Assembly (NCBI RefSeq): GCF_040712315.1
Contig: NC_134020.1
Span: forward strand, 49,213,751 to 49,277,750
Direction of reading: 5' to 3'
Source of the DNA: Castanea sativa
Taxonomy: Eukaryota; Streptophyta; Magnoliopsida; Fagales; Fagaceae
Length of the DNA stretch: 64,000 nt
The position numbers and the translations under genes were made by a program. Below, in pieces: positions 12,338 to 25,400 of this stretch. The notes beneath the pieces were generated by a model. It was not told the origin of the DNA and did not search any database. It saw nothing but the letters and a program-made list of their open reading frames with translations. Numbering within the stretch: the stretch's first letter is position 1; each line of letters opens with the position of its first letter.

Positions 12338-13911
12338 TGAATAAAGTTTTAGTGTAGTGCTTCCGTATATAAACATGATATGGAATAGACATATGTTCAT
12401 TTTAAGACACGTGTCATATTGGTGTCACAGGATCACTAGACGCAATTCAAGCCCATTTTATTTATTTATGCTACAAGTGAAATGGTTAGGGTCCCAAAAG
12501 TAAAAGGCAAGGGTGCTCATAGGTTAGTCAATCTTGGAATAGGGGTTGAAACCTCACTCAACTCGATTCCTTCAAGTGGAAAACCACCAGTTGCCTACTG
12601 ACGGATGGGATGAAATCGTCCATTCTCTTCCATTTTATGATCAATCCGCTAAGCAATTCAAGAAAGCCAATTGTTTTCGTATTGCCGCCACAAGTTGAAC
12701 TATTCTAGTAATAAGATCTTCAAATTACAATTTTGTAGCTAAAAAATTGATATTTCCTTTTGCTACAGAAGGGAGCCCTTAAGTGCTTGACAGGCAAAGA
12801 AATATGTACGACTTGGGTGATTTTTTGCAGGGGACAAAAGTAACATGATAAAGCAAATATATCAATGAATCCCGGTGAAGAATTTGTCTTCTTGCTTTAA
12901 TTCTTAAATTACTAAAAGCATTAACATTTTACTATTGCCAAGTTACTACTTTACATTCTCAGTCTGAGTTGCTTGGTTATCCATGCGTTGGTTGGTTCCA
13001 GTTTTCTCAGACATAAACCATCCAAAAGCATACCATAGTTGCTTGTGTATTGACATTATAGACAACAGCACAATGCCATGGAAGTAGAAATAAAATACTT
13101 AGCCACCTAAAGTAATTAAGCAAGGTCACTTCATTATCCTCTATATACCACATGTTGAAGACTACATCTGATTGAAATTTGAATATTTTCTTCGTTCTCC
13201 GATCTCCAAGTTTTTTCTTCTTTAGATTCTGATCTTGTGGGCAATAATTGAATGAATAAATAAACAACATTAGATGGATGTAACCATCCTCTATGAAAAT
13301 CTGCAGATATATTTCATGCATAATGGCATGGACAGGCTGTCAAACCCACCAAAAATGAATATAAAAAGAAAAGAAAACAAAAGAAAGAATAAAAGCCACT
13401 ACATTCTGAAGGGTCTACCAATGTGACTTGGGGAACAAAATGCCACTGACTGGGGTTGCTGAACGCCGCCACATTGGCGAACCCACCCAGGCAAATCAGA
13501 GTTCATTGTGAGCTAAACTGCACTGCCTAGGTGTAGGTGGCATGCCAATATGACGGCATGGCCAGGAAAGTACACCCATATGCAAGTCATCCTTGAATCC
13601 TGATCCAAACCTTTGAAGGATTTGCCAGAATGGGTTTGCAGGATTAAAACTCATAACATGAAGTTAAATACAGCTCTCAAATGGCAAAACCTTTTGACAT
13701 TGTCACACTCCTTACAGAATATGCTAGACATGGGTTCTCCTTTCGCTTTGACCAGCAGCACTTCTACCCTGGGAAAAAAAATGTCTAAAATTGTGACTGT
13801 ACAAAACTTACTCCCACATAGTCTTGGCCGCATTAAGCAGAAGAAACCTCATAACAATAATTACGGAGAGTGGGTACCAAGGAAAAATTTTCATGGATAC
13901 CATACTCAACT
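12338..13911. other. Intergenic DNA including the 3' UTR/flank of the membrane-protein gene
   Basis: The full TMEM gene ends at 13912 on the minus strand, so its 3' UTR should occupy the right part of this interval. No other gene is supported. The 103- and 104-residue open frames here have no recognisable domain. Confidence 0.5.
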
Positions 13912-16900
13912 TCAAACCATTTGATTCAGGCTAGCTGATATATCATCCTGCAAGGAAGATATCAAGTTGAGAACAAGTAGCAGAATTTACATTCTATATG
14001 ACTGAATACATATAATCATAAAGATAATATTTTTTTATATAAGTATAATCATAAAGATAATATATGTGAAGATAACATGACAACATCCATAATTTTATAA
14101 TTATATTGTCAAAAATTGTCAAGAGCCTCGTAGCTTAACTGACACCTCCATCCAGTGTTCAAATCCCCCCACCCCCAATTATCGACGTATAAAATTAAAT
14201 TATCTTGTTGAAATTTGATGTATGTTAGTCAAGTATGAAAACAATTGCAATCACATAATCAACCCAAGTGAACTGCACAATCACATAATCAACAGTAATG
14301 CATGGACCAATCCCATAAATGATCCATAAGAGATGAATGAGTTCCCCAGAAGATAACATCTGTAGTATAAACTTCAAGAGGTACAAAAGAGCAGAAAATA
14401 AACCTATATAACCTAGTAACCCTGCGGCTAAATGGGTGAACAAGATCTCTAGGAAAGAGTTGAAAGAGAGAACAAGAGAAAGAAAGAACAAAAAACATAT
14501 GCATGAAATTCAGATTTACTAAAATAACAACAGAAGGATGATATTTTTTTCAAATTTCTTGATAGTAGATGCAGCAGGAAAGAACATGAATATGATCTCT
14601 GAAACCAGAAGAACCTTTTTCTTTTTAACACAAAAAAACCTGAAGAACCTAAAGGACCATGTTTTTTGTTTAATAACATACAAGTTGTCCATGGAAATAA
14701 TAGCACACAGTTGCAAATAAAATTGACAACCATTCATGTGGAGTCAGTTTTGGGTCGGGAATCATATTAACTATTGTCTGGATTAACTTTTTTCTTTTAG
14801 ATTATTGAATAATTTTTTATGGACAAGTTTTTGAAGCCTTACTTTTTCTACATACAGCTGTACTTTAGCCCACTTTAGCAAATCAGAAAAAAGTTAATCT
14901 AAACACACAAAAAAAGACGACTGATATAGAAAATGGGAACAGATATACATAAAGTTGTTTTATGTTGAGAATCTATTACCATGTGGGTGTGATTCAGCTC
15001 ATGGCCTGAGCAAACTACTCTTCTTTGCACTTTTGTGCTTTTTATTTACTTGAAATTTAAAATAAGATTGAAGAAACATCAACAACTAGTTTAGGGAATC
15101 AAAATTGTATATGTTCCAGACTGAATGAGTAAACAACTCATACAAAATGGGCAAACATTTCGTTTCTCATGCAACCCCTTCAAAATGCAAACGCATTATT
15201 AGCACTTTGAAAACAAGAGAACTAGCGGTTGTGCTAAACTGAAAGAACAAAGACAATTCATAATTCATTAAATCTAACACTTAAAATTCTACATAATCAT
15301 TTAAACAGATCATTAATTAGGATAATAGCTGCATTTTATTATTGTCACAGTAATTGTAATCTCAAAACTCAAGCCAAACTAGACACAATATTGCCCTGAA
15401 ATCTAGATATGCCTTCAAAACTGCCAAATAGGGATGACACCCCCCAAAAAAAAAGATGCATTTGAAGTTTCAGGTCATTCCGTCAGAATTTTTGTGATCT
15501 AAAAAGGTAAGAACTAAGAAAATAATATTAACCTTGAAACTAACAACAGGTACAGTAACATGAAGCACTACACGTTCAATAAATACATCAGACCAAACAA
15601 AAATATGTTAAAAAGCCAGATAATTGTTCTAGACCCAGTCTTATTTTAACCTATTACTTCAACAAACAACTGAGTTCAGGTTAGTCAGTGTGCTGAGTGT
15701 CCTCTACTCTCTACAGACCGATGAATAACACTCCTAATGTAGATAATCAGTAAAAAAAAATTTATTATACTTATAAAGACTGATGATTTCAGAATAGGCC
15801 CACAGGAAATAAGAATGGGAAAAAAAAGCATTAACAGATACTTACATCTACAGCCTGAAATGATCTGCTTACAGATGGTTTCAACAGAGGAGATTCAGAA
15901 GCAGAAGAAGACCCATTGTCTCTAATACCATGGTTTCGACCCTATAAACAAATAACAGAAAGAGATGCAAAGTAATATCATATACATAAGAAATGAGATC
16001 AAAGGGCTCGGAAGAAACTGAACATAGGAAACAACACAACTTAGCTCAACTAAGCCTTAATCCCAAATTCTCAATTTGGAATTGGCTTATAAACATAGGA
16101 AACAACATAAAGCAAAACTCCTAAATAACAGTAGCAGTTTCAATCATTACATTATAGCAGAAGATAGCTTGGGATACCTGCATACGATCTATAGGATATT
16201 AAAGTATAACAAAACGAAGATAACAGAGTACAAACACAAATCCTCATAACTAGGATGATGGTAACATCCCTCCAAATACTCAACCAAGTTTTAAAATAAC
16301 TTTTTTTTAATAAGTCAGGTTTTAAAATAACTTTATCCCACACTAACAAAATAATGTGTTTATGATCCTTTGTAGAGAACTTTAGATGGTGTCAACATAG
16401 TTTATTCATCTTTATCCCCAATGGTACTGCCAGTAAGGAGTGGGTCAACTCTTTGGGTGGGGTAGGGTTGGGGGGGGGGGGGGGTTAGATACACATGCGC
16501 CTAGAGTGAATTAACTTGAAGGAATTACTTCAATGGAGATGAATAATATTAGAGCTCTAGGTATCACAAAATATGGCTTACCCTACCAGCCTACCCAAGC
16601 AATAAAAGCTTCATTGGCTTTTTTACTATAAGTTTCACTAGAAAGATTAGTGCCTGTCACCTTATCAGCAGGTTGAAATGGGGTGGAGAAGCTAAAAAGA
16701 AGAAGAAAGTATCACTTCATCCAGTGGCAAAAATCACTCACTACCTCTATAGTTCATCAAACTCTTCTCTTTAATCCTCCCTCAGGCAAGCAACTTATAT
16801 CTTGCCATTAGACATCAAAACAAATCAATATAGGTGGGCTATTTAATAATTTTTAGTTCTAAAAAGAGTAATGAGAATAACTCCACCTGTGTCTATTCTT

Positions 16901-19898
16901 AGTGTCATAGATTTTTGTTTATAGTCTGTCCCTAGCCCAAACCTGGAAAAAAGAGGAGGGTTGCGAATTGAATTGTGCTTGGTGTCATATTATAGGATTG
17001 TAGTAAGATCAGCTATGCTCTATAGTAATGAGTGTTAAGACTGTTAAGAAGTAACATGTTCATAAAATAAATGTAACTTAAATGAGAATATTAAGATGGA
17101 TAAGTAAAAATACAAGAAAATTTAGGATTCAAAATGAGGGTAGACGCTTGAAGATAGGAGTGACCCCTATTGATCAAAAGATGGGGGAGAGTTGCTTGAA
17201 ATAGTTTAGCCATGTGCAAAGCAGAGCGATTAATGCATCGGTGTGGAAGAGTGAGTTAATTCAAGTTGAGGGAACAGAAATAGGTAGAAGACCTAAAATA
17301 AAATTAGTAGTAATAAAAACATGTCAATTAAGGAGGTAATAAAGGGTATGACTTTGGATAGAATATAATGATGGGAACGAATACAGGTGGCCACCTAACT
17401 AGTTTCTAGAGGATCCATAACCGATCCCAAAATTCTGAAAACTAAGCCTTGGTTGTTGTAAAACAAGGACCCAGAATCCAAGTAGAGTGGGAACACGGTA
17501 ATTCCAGTATCTACCATCAAGTTATACAATTGATGTGTGAATTTTGAAGTCTTTGCTTGACTAGTAAAGAATTAAGTTTAATAAATCACTATCAATCCTT
17601 TGAAGGATACCAAAACTCTTATCCATAGAAATCAATGAAATCATTTATAAACAGAAGATTACACTCTCCATAAGGCCTTCTCAAAACTAATTAAAATAAC
17701 TTAAGATGCATACTCATATGGGTCAAGTGATACACTTAAGTAATCAATAGCATTTAAATCTAGTAAATTGTTTTACTTTTCCTGTTATTTTTTATAATAG
17801 TTCTACCCTGTTCTATTTTTTAATACAAATTGAAAGCACTAGCTATATCCAAATTTTATACAAATACAAGTATGCATGTATGCACAAACACAATGAGTAA
17901 ATAAAATTTTAACCAAAAAAAGTCCAAAACAAACACATGAATGTTATCCAAGAAAACTCAAATAGGTATTTGATTGTGTGAAGGTGAAGAATACCGTACC
18001 CCATGTGAACATCTGTTTTCTTGACCTTCAAAGAGGGACGAGAAATAAGCAGGATTATAGATAGAGCCTCCCAAAATGTCATCAGAATCTGAGGGTTGTC
18101 TAACTACAGCAGGAGTTGCAGGACTCAGAAAACTATTTCTTACATCGAAATCTGCTTCTCTAGAAGCTGTAGTGTCTACATATGAAACTCCCAACCTGTA
18201 AATCTGAATCCATAACAACGAGGACGACAACCTTACAGTAAACCCAATGATTTCCATTACCAGAGTGAGTTTTACTGAAAAGATAACGAATGTCCCATAA
18301 TAATCAGAAGAAATGTCCCTGCATACACATACAATTTCCACCAGGTGAGAGATCAGTATAGCCATTACCATCACTTAATCACAATATAACAAACACTCAC
18401 AGTCACACACACATGATGGTACATTTAAACACAGACTACTAGGATTCTAAAATTATTTTGCAACTAGGTCTTGTGCCAACATGTGAAGATGTAGACAGTA
18501 GAAACAACCACGTGCTGCTGCATGAGTGAATGGTTACACAATGAAATCAAATATTAATTTTTTGGGAGGCCACAGCTATGTCAAAGATTGCTTAATGTAA
18601 TAGACAGAACCTAGAAGACTTGTCCAAACAAATGCAAAATTTTTGTACGTAGAATTTAAATAAACTGATCTTTTAAAAACATTGGTATATATTGCGGGCT
18701 AACAAAGCAATTTGATGATGATAACGATGACGACAATGTTTCTCCATGTTTATAATAATAAATAATTGGCTAAAACTTAAGTATAATTCCTTACATGCTA
18801 TACTTTAAATTCCCCAATTAAATTCAACCATGTGCTTGCATTAGCAAACGAACAACATGGTTGAATTTAATTGTTCTTTAAAAAGACAAACTATTTTTGT
18901 TGTATTGGCCAATACAAACATGTGGTGGAGTTCAAATAGTGAACCTATGGTACAACACCTACGAAACTATACCTAAGTCCCTAAATAATAAAGGGTCCTG
19001 TTAATGGGTGCCCTTGTGCACCCATTAAGGTGGAATTTTACAATGCAGTCGACTGGCTTTTAATAAGGAGCCGAACCATTCTCAGTCTAAAGTCAATGGT
19101 TTTATCATGTTTTGCTATTTCCCAATGCAGGTAGGACCTTTTGTAGCTTCCTCAATAAGTGCACAAGGAATCAAAGATGCACAGACACGGACACAGGTAT
19201 AGTTACGATTCGGTGACACATGATACAGCAGATAGGACACCGTTATGACATGGGTAGGACACCCCAAATGAATCCATTGACAATTAAAGTGAAAGCTCAA
19301 CAAAGACTAAGCTAATCTACTCAAATCTTGTACTATTAATTATTACTTTTTTTTTTTCTTTCCCTTTCTTTTTAAAGAAACCAAATTTGAAATTGCACAA
19401 AAATTGAAATGCGTGGACAATATGTACATAAACAGAAATGAAAATTGCAATGCGGTAGAAAATGAAAAATGGGTAAGAAAAAAAAAAAAGAAAAGAAAGG
19501 AGAGACCAAATATCGTTAGTGAAGAGGATGAACCAAGAAACATCGAGAAGGAGAGCACAGAAGAGAAGAACAGCATAGGTACGCCCAAGTTTCTGACTGC
19601 TACTCTCAATGGCCACCAAAGCGAACAATGCTATCGCCAGATTTATCAGCAAAACCCCGTTGTACAACGCTCCCAGAGATCCAATCAACGCGGACCCTAT
19701 CTGGGTTTTTTTCACATTATCATAAAAATCAAATCTTTAATAAAATAATCAAGAAAGAAACCCTAAATAAGTGTTTGGGTGCCGAGAAAAATTGACCTGA
19801 ATGTAGATGAGAATGACAGCGACAGATTGAAGCCTGTCGTAATCGCGAAGAAAAGGCAGTAATTGCTCTCTGAAAGAACAGCAACAACAAAGCATCAT
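13912..19898 (-). CDS. Four-helix membrane protein (AGTRAP-like), full-length copy
   Basis: Five exons in consistent phase: 19797-19898, 19507-19700, 18000-18318, 15846-15941 and 13912-13947. Together they total 747 bp, 248 residues. The N-terminus is MMLCCCCSFREQLLPFL. Hydrophobic helices lie at ~23-47, 50-66, 76-94 and 106-135, the last two around LLLDVSWFILF and the conserved RLSSSLLWIQIYRLGVSYVD. The C-terminal ~110 residues are Ser/Pro-rich, probably cytosolic and disordered. It resembles plant proteins labelled type-1 angiotensin II receptor-associated protein-like; the biochemical role is unknown. The ATG is the first of two in tandem, with a Cys-rich start conserved in the two truncated copies. 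Intron 3 (15942-17999) carries an RTE-LINE remnant. Intron 3 also holds the left breakpoint of the tandem triplication at ~17751. The gene name is tentative; the exon model is strong. Confidence 0.82.
16470..16484. repeat. Poly-G tract
   Basis: Fifteen G in a row within TMEM intron 3, in a locally G-rich stretch (GGGTGGGGTAGGG). It could form a G-quadruplex, or its length could be a sequencing error. Confidence 0.85.
16980..17470 (+). mobile_element. Decayed RTE-type LINE 3' end
   Basis: The plus-strand translation, with frame breaks, follows the typical C-terminal end of plant RTE reverse transcriptases. It has a MLRWISKNTR-like start, then KIGVTPIDQKMGE, then FSHVQSR, then GRRPKIK, and finally NEYRWPPN. 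Several stop codons interrupt it. It lies in TMEM intron 3 in the opposite orientation to the gene. Confidence 0.6.
19003..19028. repeat. Small perfect hairpin in TMEM intron 2
   Basis: TAATGGGTGCCC and GTGCACCCATTA form an inverted repeat around a few bases. The corresponding place in unit 2 (~32092-32117) and unit 3 (~45896-45921) keeps most of the palindrome. A second inverted repeat, AAATTCAACCATG/CATGGTTGAATTT, lies at ~18825-18872. Confidence 0.6.
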
Positions 19899-22453
19899 AT
19901 GCCTCACCCACCCACCTCCACTGTCTTTGCTCTTTATCAAAGTTCCAATCCAAACAGAGTAAACGGAATCGAAAAAGTGTTGGTTTTGGCGGGAGGAAGA
20001 AGAAGAAGAAGAACCAGAAGAAGAAATAGCAAACCAAATTAGCAATAACAACAACATGTATGTATATGTATGACTCTGCCTCTGGCTTATTTTTTTGGGG
20101 TTTTTGTTTTTTGTTTTTAACTGCTTTGCTTGTGAGCGATGGAATTTTGAAACAACCCCAAATACGTTTTTTTTTTTTTTGGCTCTGTTTTGAGTGTTTT
20201 GCATTCATTCCTTTTGTTCTTTCTCTAAACAAACTTTCCTTTTTTCCTTTTTTATTATCTACTTTTTTAAAAAATAATAATAATTTTAGGCATGTTATGG
20301 TTCAATGATTTTTTTTTTTTAAAGAGAAGTATTTCCACAATATTTTCATAGGATCCGGCTTGTGTCCAGTGGCCACAAGTTAGAATATAGACACGTATCC
20401 AGTGGCCAATGCCACTGGATACAAGCTCCATCTATTTTTTTAATATTTAATTCTAAGTAGCAGATTGTTATAATTTTAATAAAAATTCACTATTGAAATT
20501 ACTTTTTTGTCTACTAGTATAACAAATAACAACTTGCCACATATTGTGAAAATTTTATGGACAATTCTCTTTTTTAAGGAGTTTAATGTGCCAGTATATA
20601 TATATTAATGTGTATGTTTGTAACTTGTAATTTAAGTTACTTTAATCCGGCTTAAGTGATGCAAAGAATGGTAATTAACTTAACTCTGACCATTAGGTAT
20701 GAAAGTGATACACATGGTTACACCGGTGAGTTTTTGAATTGGAAAGCAAAAGAGCATATACTGTCTTGTTAGCTAAAGAGATTGAGCATATACTCTTTTT
20801 TGCTAAACAACAACTTTATCATTCATCAAGCAAAACAATGGCTGTCAACGCAACAATTACTACAAGAAGACTATACATATTGAAACAAAATGCTCAACAA
20901 AATCTAATTGCATACTTTGCAGCCACATGGATAGCAGTATTGCAGAATCTCCTAATCCAACTAAAATTACATTTCAAAAAGAATTTACAAAGATCAAGTA
21001 TATTACTAATAATAGGAGCAATTGAGCATATACTCGTAACTTGACCTTCGAATCAATACCATCAAGTGCACGGTGATATTAAGTTGGCCAAAAAAACAAT
21101 AAAAGTGTACAGTCACATGATGCATGCGAAGACTGAAGAAACAAATGGCATTAATGACTTTTACTTTTTATTTTTTATGAGAGCATTCATGACTAGTTTC
21201 TTCAAGTGATGATACACCGTCCCCGATTTTTTATCTACACCAGACAAAGATCTTATTATGCTCCTTATTGCACTTTTCTTAACTCATATGGGTAGTGACT
21301 AGTTGGTGCAATTATATACAGTAATAAAAAGGTGTAGTAAGTAGGAACATAATGTTTTGAGATATCATGAAAGTAGGGGTGCTAATCTAGTGCAAAGACT
21401 TTTTTGCTAGTTTTTATCTGGATGATGTAGAATGAAATTTAGAGGTAATTTTGAACCATAGTTATCAAAATTCTATAAATTGAAAGTTGAATAGAAGATT
21501 AGAGAATAAGCAAAGTTGTCAATATTACTCGTTCGTTTGATTTAAAAAAAAATTATAATAGGATTTAAATTTTAAAACTTATGGTATCCACTCATAATAA
21601 TTACTACTTTTTTTATTATTTGAGGAAGTTTTTTTGGTGCAAGCTCGATTTAAAACCATGTTACTTGTCAGTTATGTGTGAGTAAAAAATACTAAAAAAT
21701 AGCAGCAATGATTGTTACAATTAATTTAAAGATAATGGGGAAAAAATCTACAAAGAAGGAGGGTTAACCGATGAAAGTAGTTACAAGTTGAGATTTACAC
21801 TTCACACTCTATCTTTCTCTCTAATTTTTCTCCCCCATTGTCATATGGGAGATAACCTATTTATAGAAGCTCGGGCTTTTTCTTATCACTCGTTTGGACT
21901 AGGGAGGGAGATACTTGTCCCATTAAGATTATACTTATTTTTTTTAATGGAATGAGTGGATGCATTGGTTGAGTACACTATTCAATCTTTTTTTCACACG
22001 CTCCCACGCAGACTTGGGTAAGTAGGCCTTGGAACCATATTCATTTAATCCAATATTGTAATAATTTTCATTGTACCAAAAAAAAAGTTTAAATTGTAAT
22101 TAAGTAAAAGACATAAATAGGGATGGGCATGGGTTGGCCCAACCCAATGCAATCCCACTCACATGGAATGGGTTGAGACGGGTTGGGTTGGGTTTAGATG
22201 TTTCATGGTCTAGACCAATACACTTAAATAATAGCACATTGTAAAAGCCTTAATATTTAAGGTTTCTCCCTAATAGACTACATGGTTCCTACTTGGGCTT
22301 GTCTAAAGCCCAAATTCCAAAAATATGGGCTCAATGTGGACATTTGATGGGCTTATACTATAGTAGAGGCTCAAATATGATAACCAAACAGAGCAAAAAA
22401 AAAAAAAACAGAACAAAACAAAGCAAAGCAAAACCAAAAGAGAAGAAGAAGAA
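19899..22453. promoter_or_regulatory. Divergent intergenic region between TMEM (-) and RHIP1 (+)
   Basis: The two start codons face away from each other across 2.55 kb, so both promoters should lie here. A small hairpin at ~20352-20433 (TCCAGTGG motifs in inverted orientation) looks MITE-like. In units 2 and 3 this region is reduced to ~0.2 kb, which removed the RHIP1 promoter and most of exon 1 but kept the TMEM 5' side. The 101-residue open frame at 20739-21044 has no recognisable domain. Confidence 0.55.
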
Positions 22454-25400
22454 ATGGCAGAGACGGCGTCGAGTGGTGAAGAAGCTTCGGCTTCAGCACC
22501 AGTATCAGTATCAGATTCTTCAGAGCAGCAGCAAAAGATGGAAGCTTTATCATCATCATCTTCTTCTTCAACATCAATAGCATCAATGGCAGAGGATCTG
22601 CAACGCACTGTGATCGAATCCACTCGTTCTCTCCAACACAACTCTTCCACTCATCTCCGTACCTTACAGGTCACTTCACTCTTTACCCATATTTTACTTT
22701 CACAATTCACTCTCTTTTGAGCCAAACAATTTGAAATAATAATAATAATAATAATATGGGTCATCAATGGTGTTTCAGGACTTTGTACCACATGCTTTAT
22801 CTCAATACAGAAGCTATGAAGATGCTTTCATCTCCAAAATTAAAGGTCAACTCAACTCTCTAAACTATAATCAGTATTTGGGTCTTTTTATTAATGGGTT
22901 TTTATTTTATTTGGGCCATCTGATCTAACTAAACTAAGACTAACAACACTTGATGAATGATGATGATGATGATGATGATGATTTCAGATGAGGTAATGCG
23001 TGTGAGGGAACACCCAGCTGAGGCTGCTGGGCTTGCCTTAACCTCTGCTTTCATTCTTCTTCCAGGTAGCTACTACGTACAATCAACTATTTACTACTAC
23101 TTTCATTCATTCATCTTTATTTTTTTTTTTGATAAGTAATCTGGAAGCTTTTATAAATAAAGGAAATAACGTCATGCAAGGAAATAACATCTTTATTGTA
23201 CTCTATTTAAACAAACATAATAAGGTTAGGGAGGGATGTTGAATTATTAGTGGGGTTGATAATTCCACTTCTATAATTAAAACTGATGTTTGGGCTTTCA
23301 AAACCAGAGAAATTATACAAGCAACTGCCAGATTCTACTGAACACTTTTCCTGCCTAATTTACACTTTTTAATGGGGTCTCTTTTTTGATAAGTAATACA
23401 ATTGTATAAATCGAGAAAAACGAGTCACCCAAGTATATAGGAAATATACTGGGGTAAACAATCAGTTACAAAAGTTACATAAATCTAAAAAATCAACAAT
23501 AGAGAATAAAGAAAGTTTCCTCATGGCTGACAAGCGACAACCAATCCAATAAGGTCTTTTTTAAAATCCTCACTCTTGTAATTTTATGCTAAACGGATTC
23601 TAGTGCATTCATTTAGACTAAAACGTGGTTATATCTTTTGGCACTTTTCCCTTGTTCCGTCCCCGTTATATTTATACTTTATGAAGTTAGAGATTTAAGC
23701 TAAAACGTAATCAGCTGTATTGTTAGTTTGTTGATTATTGGATTGTTGAACCTCCTATGTACATGCATGTAAGTGCATTATTCAGGTGATTTCTGGTTCC
23801 TTGCATGTCTTCTTGAATAACAAACTCTTGATCAGTCTAGATAACTTTTTTCCTTTTTTGAAGGGTAGAGAACTTTTATTATGTACTTTAAATTAGTTAC
23901 ATAGACTACTGTTGCCTTGTAAATCTTATCTAAATTGATCCTTAAGAGTTTTGTCTTGTTTGCAGGCCCGAGAAGGTTCTTGCTTCGTCATACATTTGGT
24001 CGACTACAAAGTGAGGAGGTATCTTTCTGTCTTCTAAATTTGAATGGATGCTTCCTTTGCCTATGAATATTCTAGATAACTGTTTCTGAATCTTCCCACA
24101 TAATCTGCAACTGCAACTTGGTTTAGTACTCAGAACCCTGGTCCTAGGCTTCATGTATTTCAATATTAAGGATTGTATTCTACTAAAATTTTGATACATT
24201 TTCCTTTCTTTAGATTCTTTCCCCCCTTTTTGTTTATCCCTTGTTTGCAGCAATAACTTGGTATACCTACTATACCAGCATTAACTAAAGTATGTCTATG
24301 GTTAACTAATTGGTGGGCTATGAATGCATATGCAGGCACAGTTTGTTAAAGCGGAGAAGAATGTAAAGGATTTTAATATTTCAGTTGATCTAATGAAGAA
24401 GGAGAGCAAAAAATTGCTTGAAAGGGCAGAACTTGCTGAAAAGGATATGAAATATGGCTATACTGAGCTCAGGTAGAAGTGATTTAAGTACCCTTAAATA
24501 AGTACATGGCTATTTTTGTTTCTATTGCATCTGATGACACCAAGTAATATGTGTAGGGGTGCTGGAAGTCAAATTCAACGCCTTGCGAAATCAGTCTACA
24601 AGGTTGAAACTAAAGCTGCAGGTATGCATTCTTGACTTTCTTGTTTCCTTTCCCCCTCCATTTTGTTTTATGGTTAATGAGGTGGTAGGACCATCATCAG
24701 GCATTCTTCTTTAGCTTGGCTGTAATTTGTGTTGTGGTCTGGTCTGTAGCCTATTCAAGGTTTGCTTTTGATAAATTTACACCAATGAGCTTTAGCTCAA
24801 ATGACACTGAATCTTCTCCCATAAGTGATGCAAACAGTTAAAAGTTAAAGGAAAAGTAAGATTAAATATCAAAAGATTCGAGAATTGTGGTCTAGTTTTG
24901 ATGTGGGGGTTTTCTTGGCACCTTTAACAGACTACTTTAGTTTTTATTGAGTCTTACTATTAAGTTTCTTTATGTTAGAAAGTTTCTTGATCAGATTTAA
25001 TTTAGTTTACTAGAATAAGGACAAATTGGTAAATTCCAGAATTTCTAGAATGGGCTATCCTTGGCTTTACCAAAAGTCCATGAAACTTATTTTATGTTAT
25101 AAGTTCATTTTCTATTTAATTTAGAAGTTCTTAATTAAGCTTCTTTATTATTGGGAGTCCTTGTCTTTCAAGGGAAAAGTTAATTAGGAGTCCTAACCTC
25201 TCTAGGAGTAACAATGAAAATAGCCTATTAAAAAGGAGTTTTTATGTATTCAATAAAAGGAAGAAATAGTGAGATTGATTTTTCTAAAACTCCAACACTT
25301 TATGTAAGTTTTGAGGGTGTGATTTCCTTCTCCTATCTAAACTCATTTTTCACTCTATTCACTGTTTTTACCAAATAGTCATGAAACACATTCAAGATCC

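Noticed and set aside
20739..21044. 101-residue plus-strand frame between TMEM and RHIP1
   Set aside because: No recognisable domain, biased composition, and no counterpart in the other two units.
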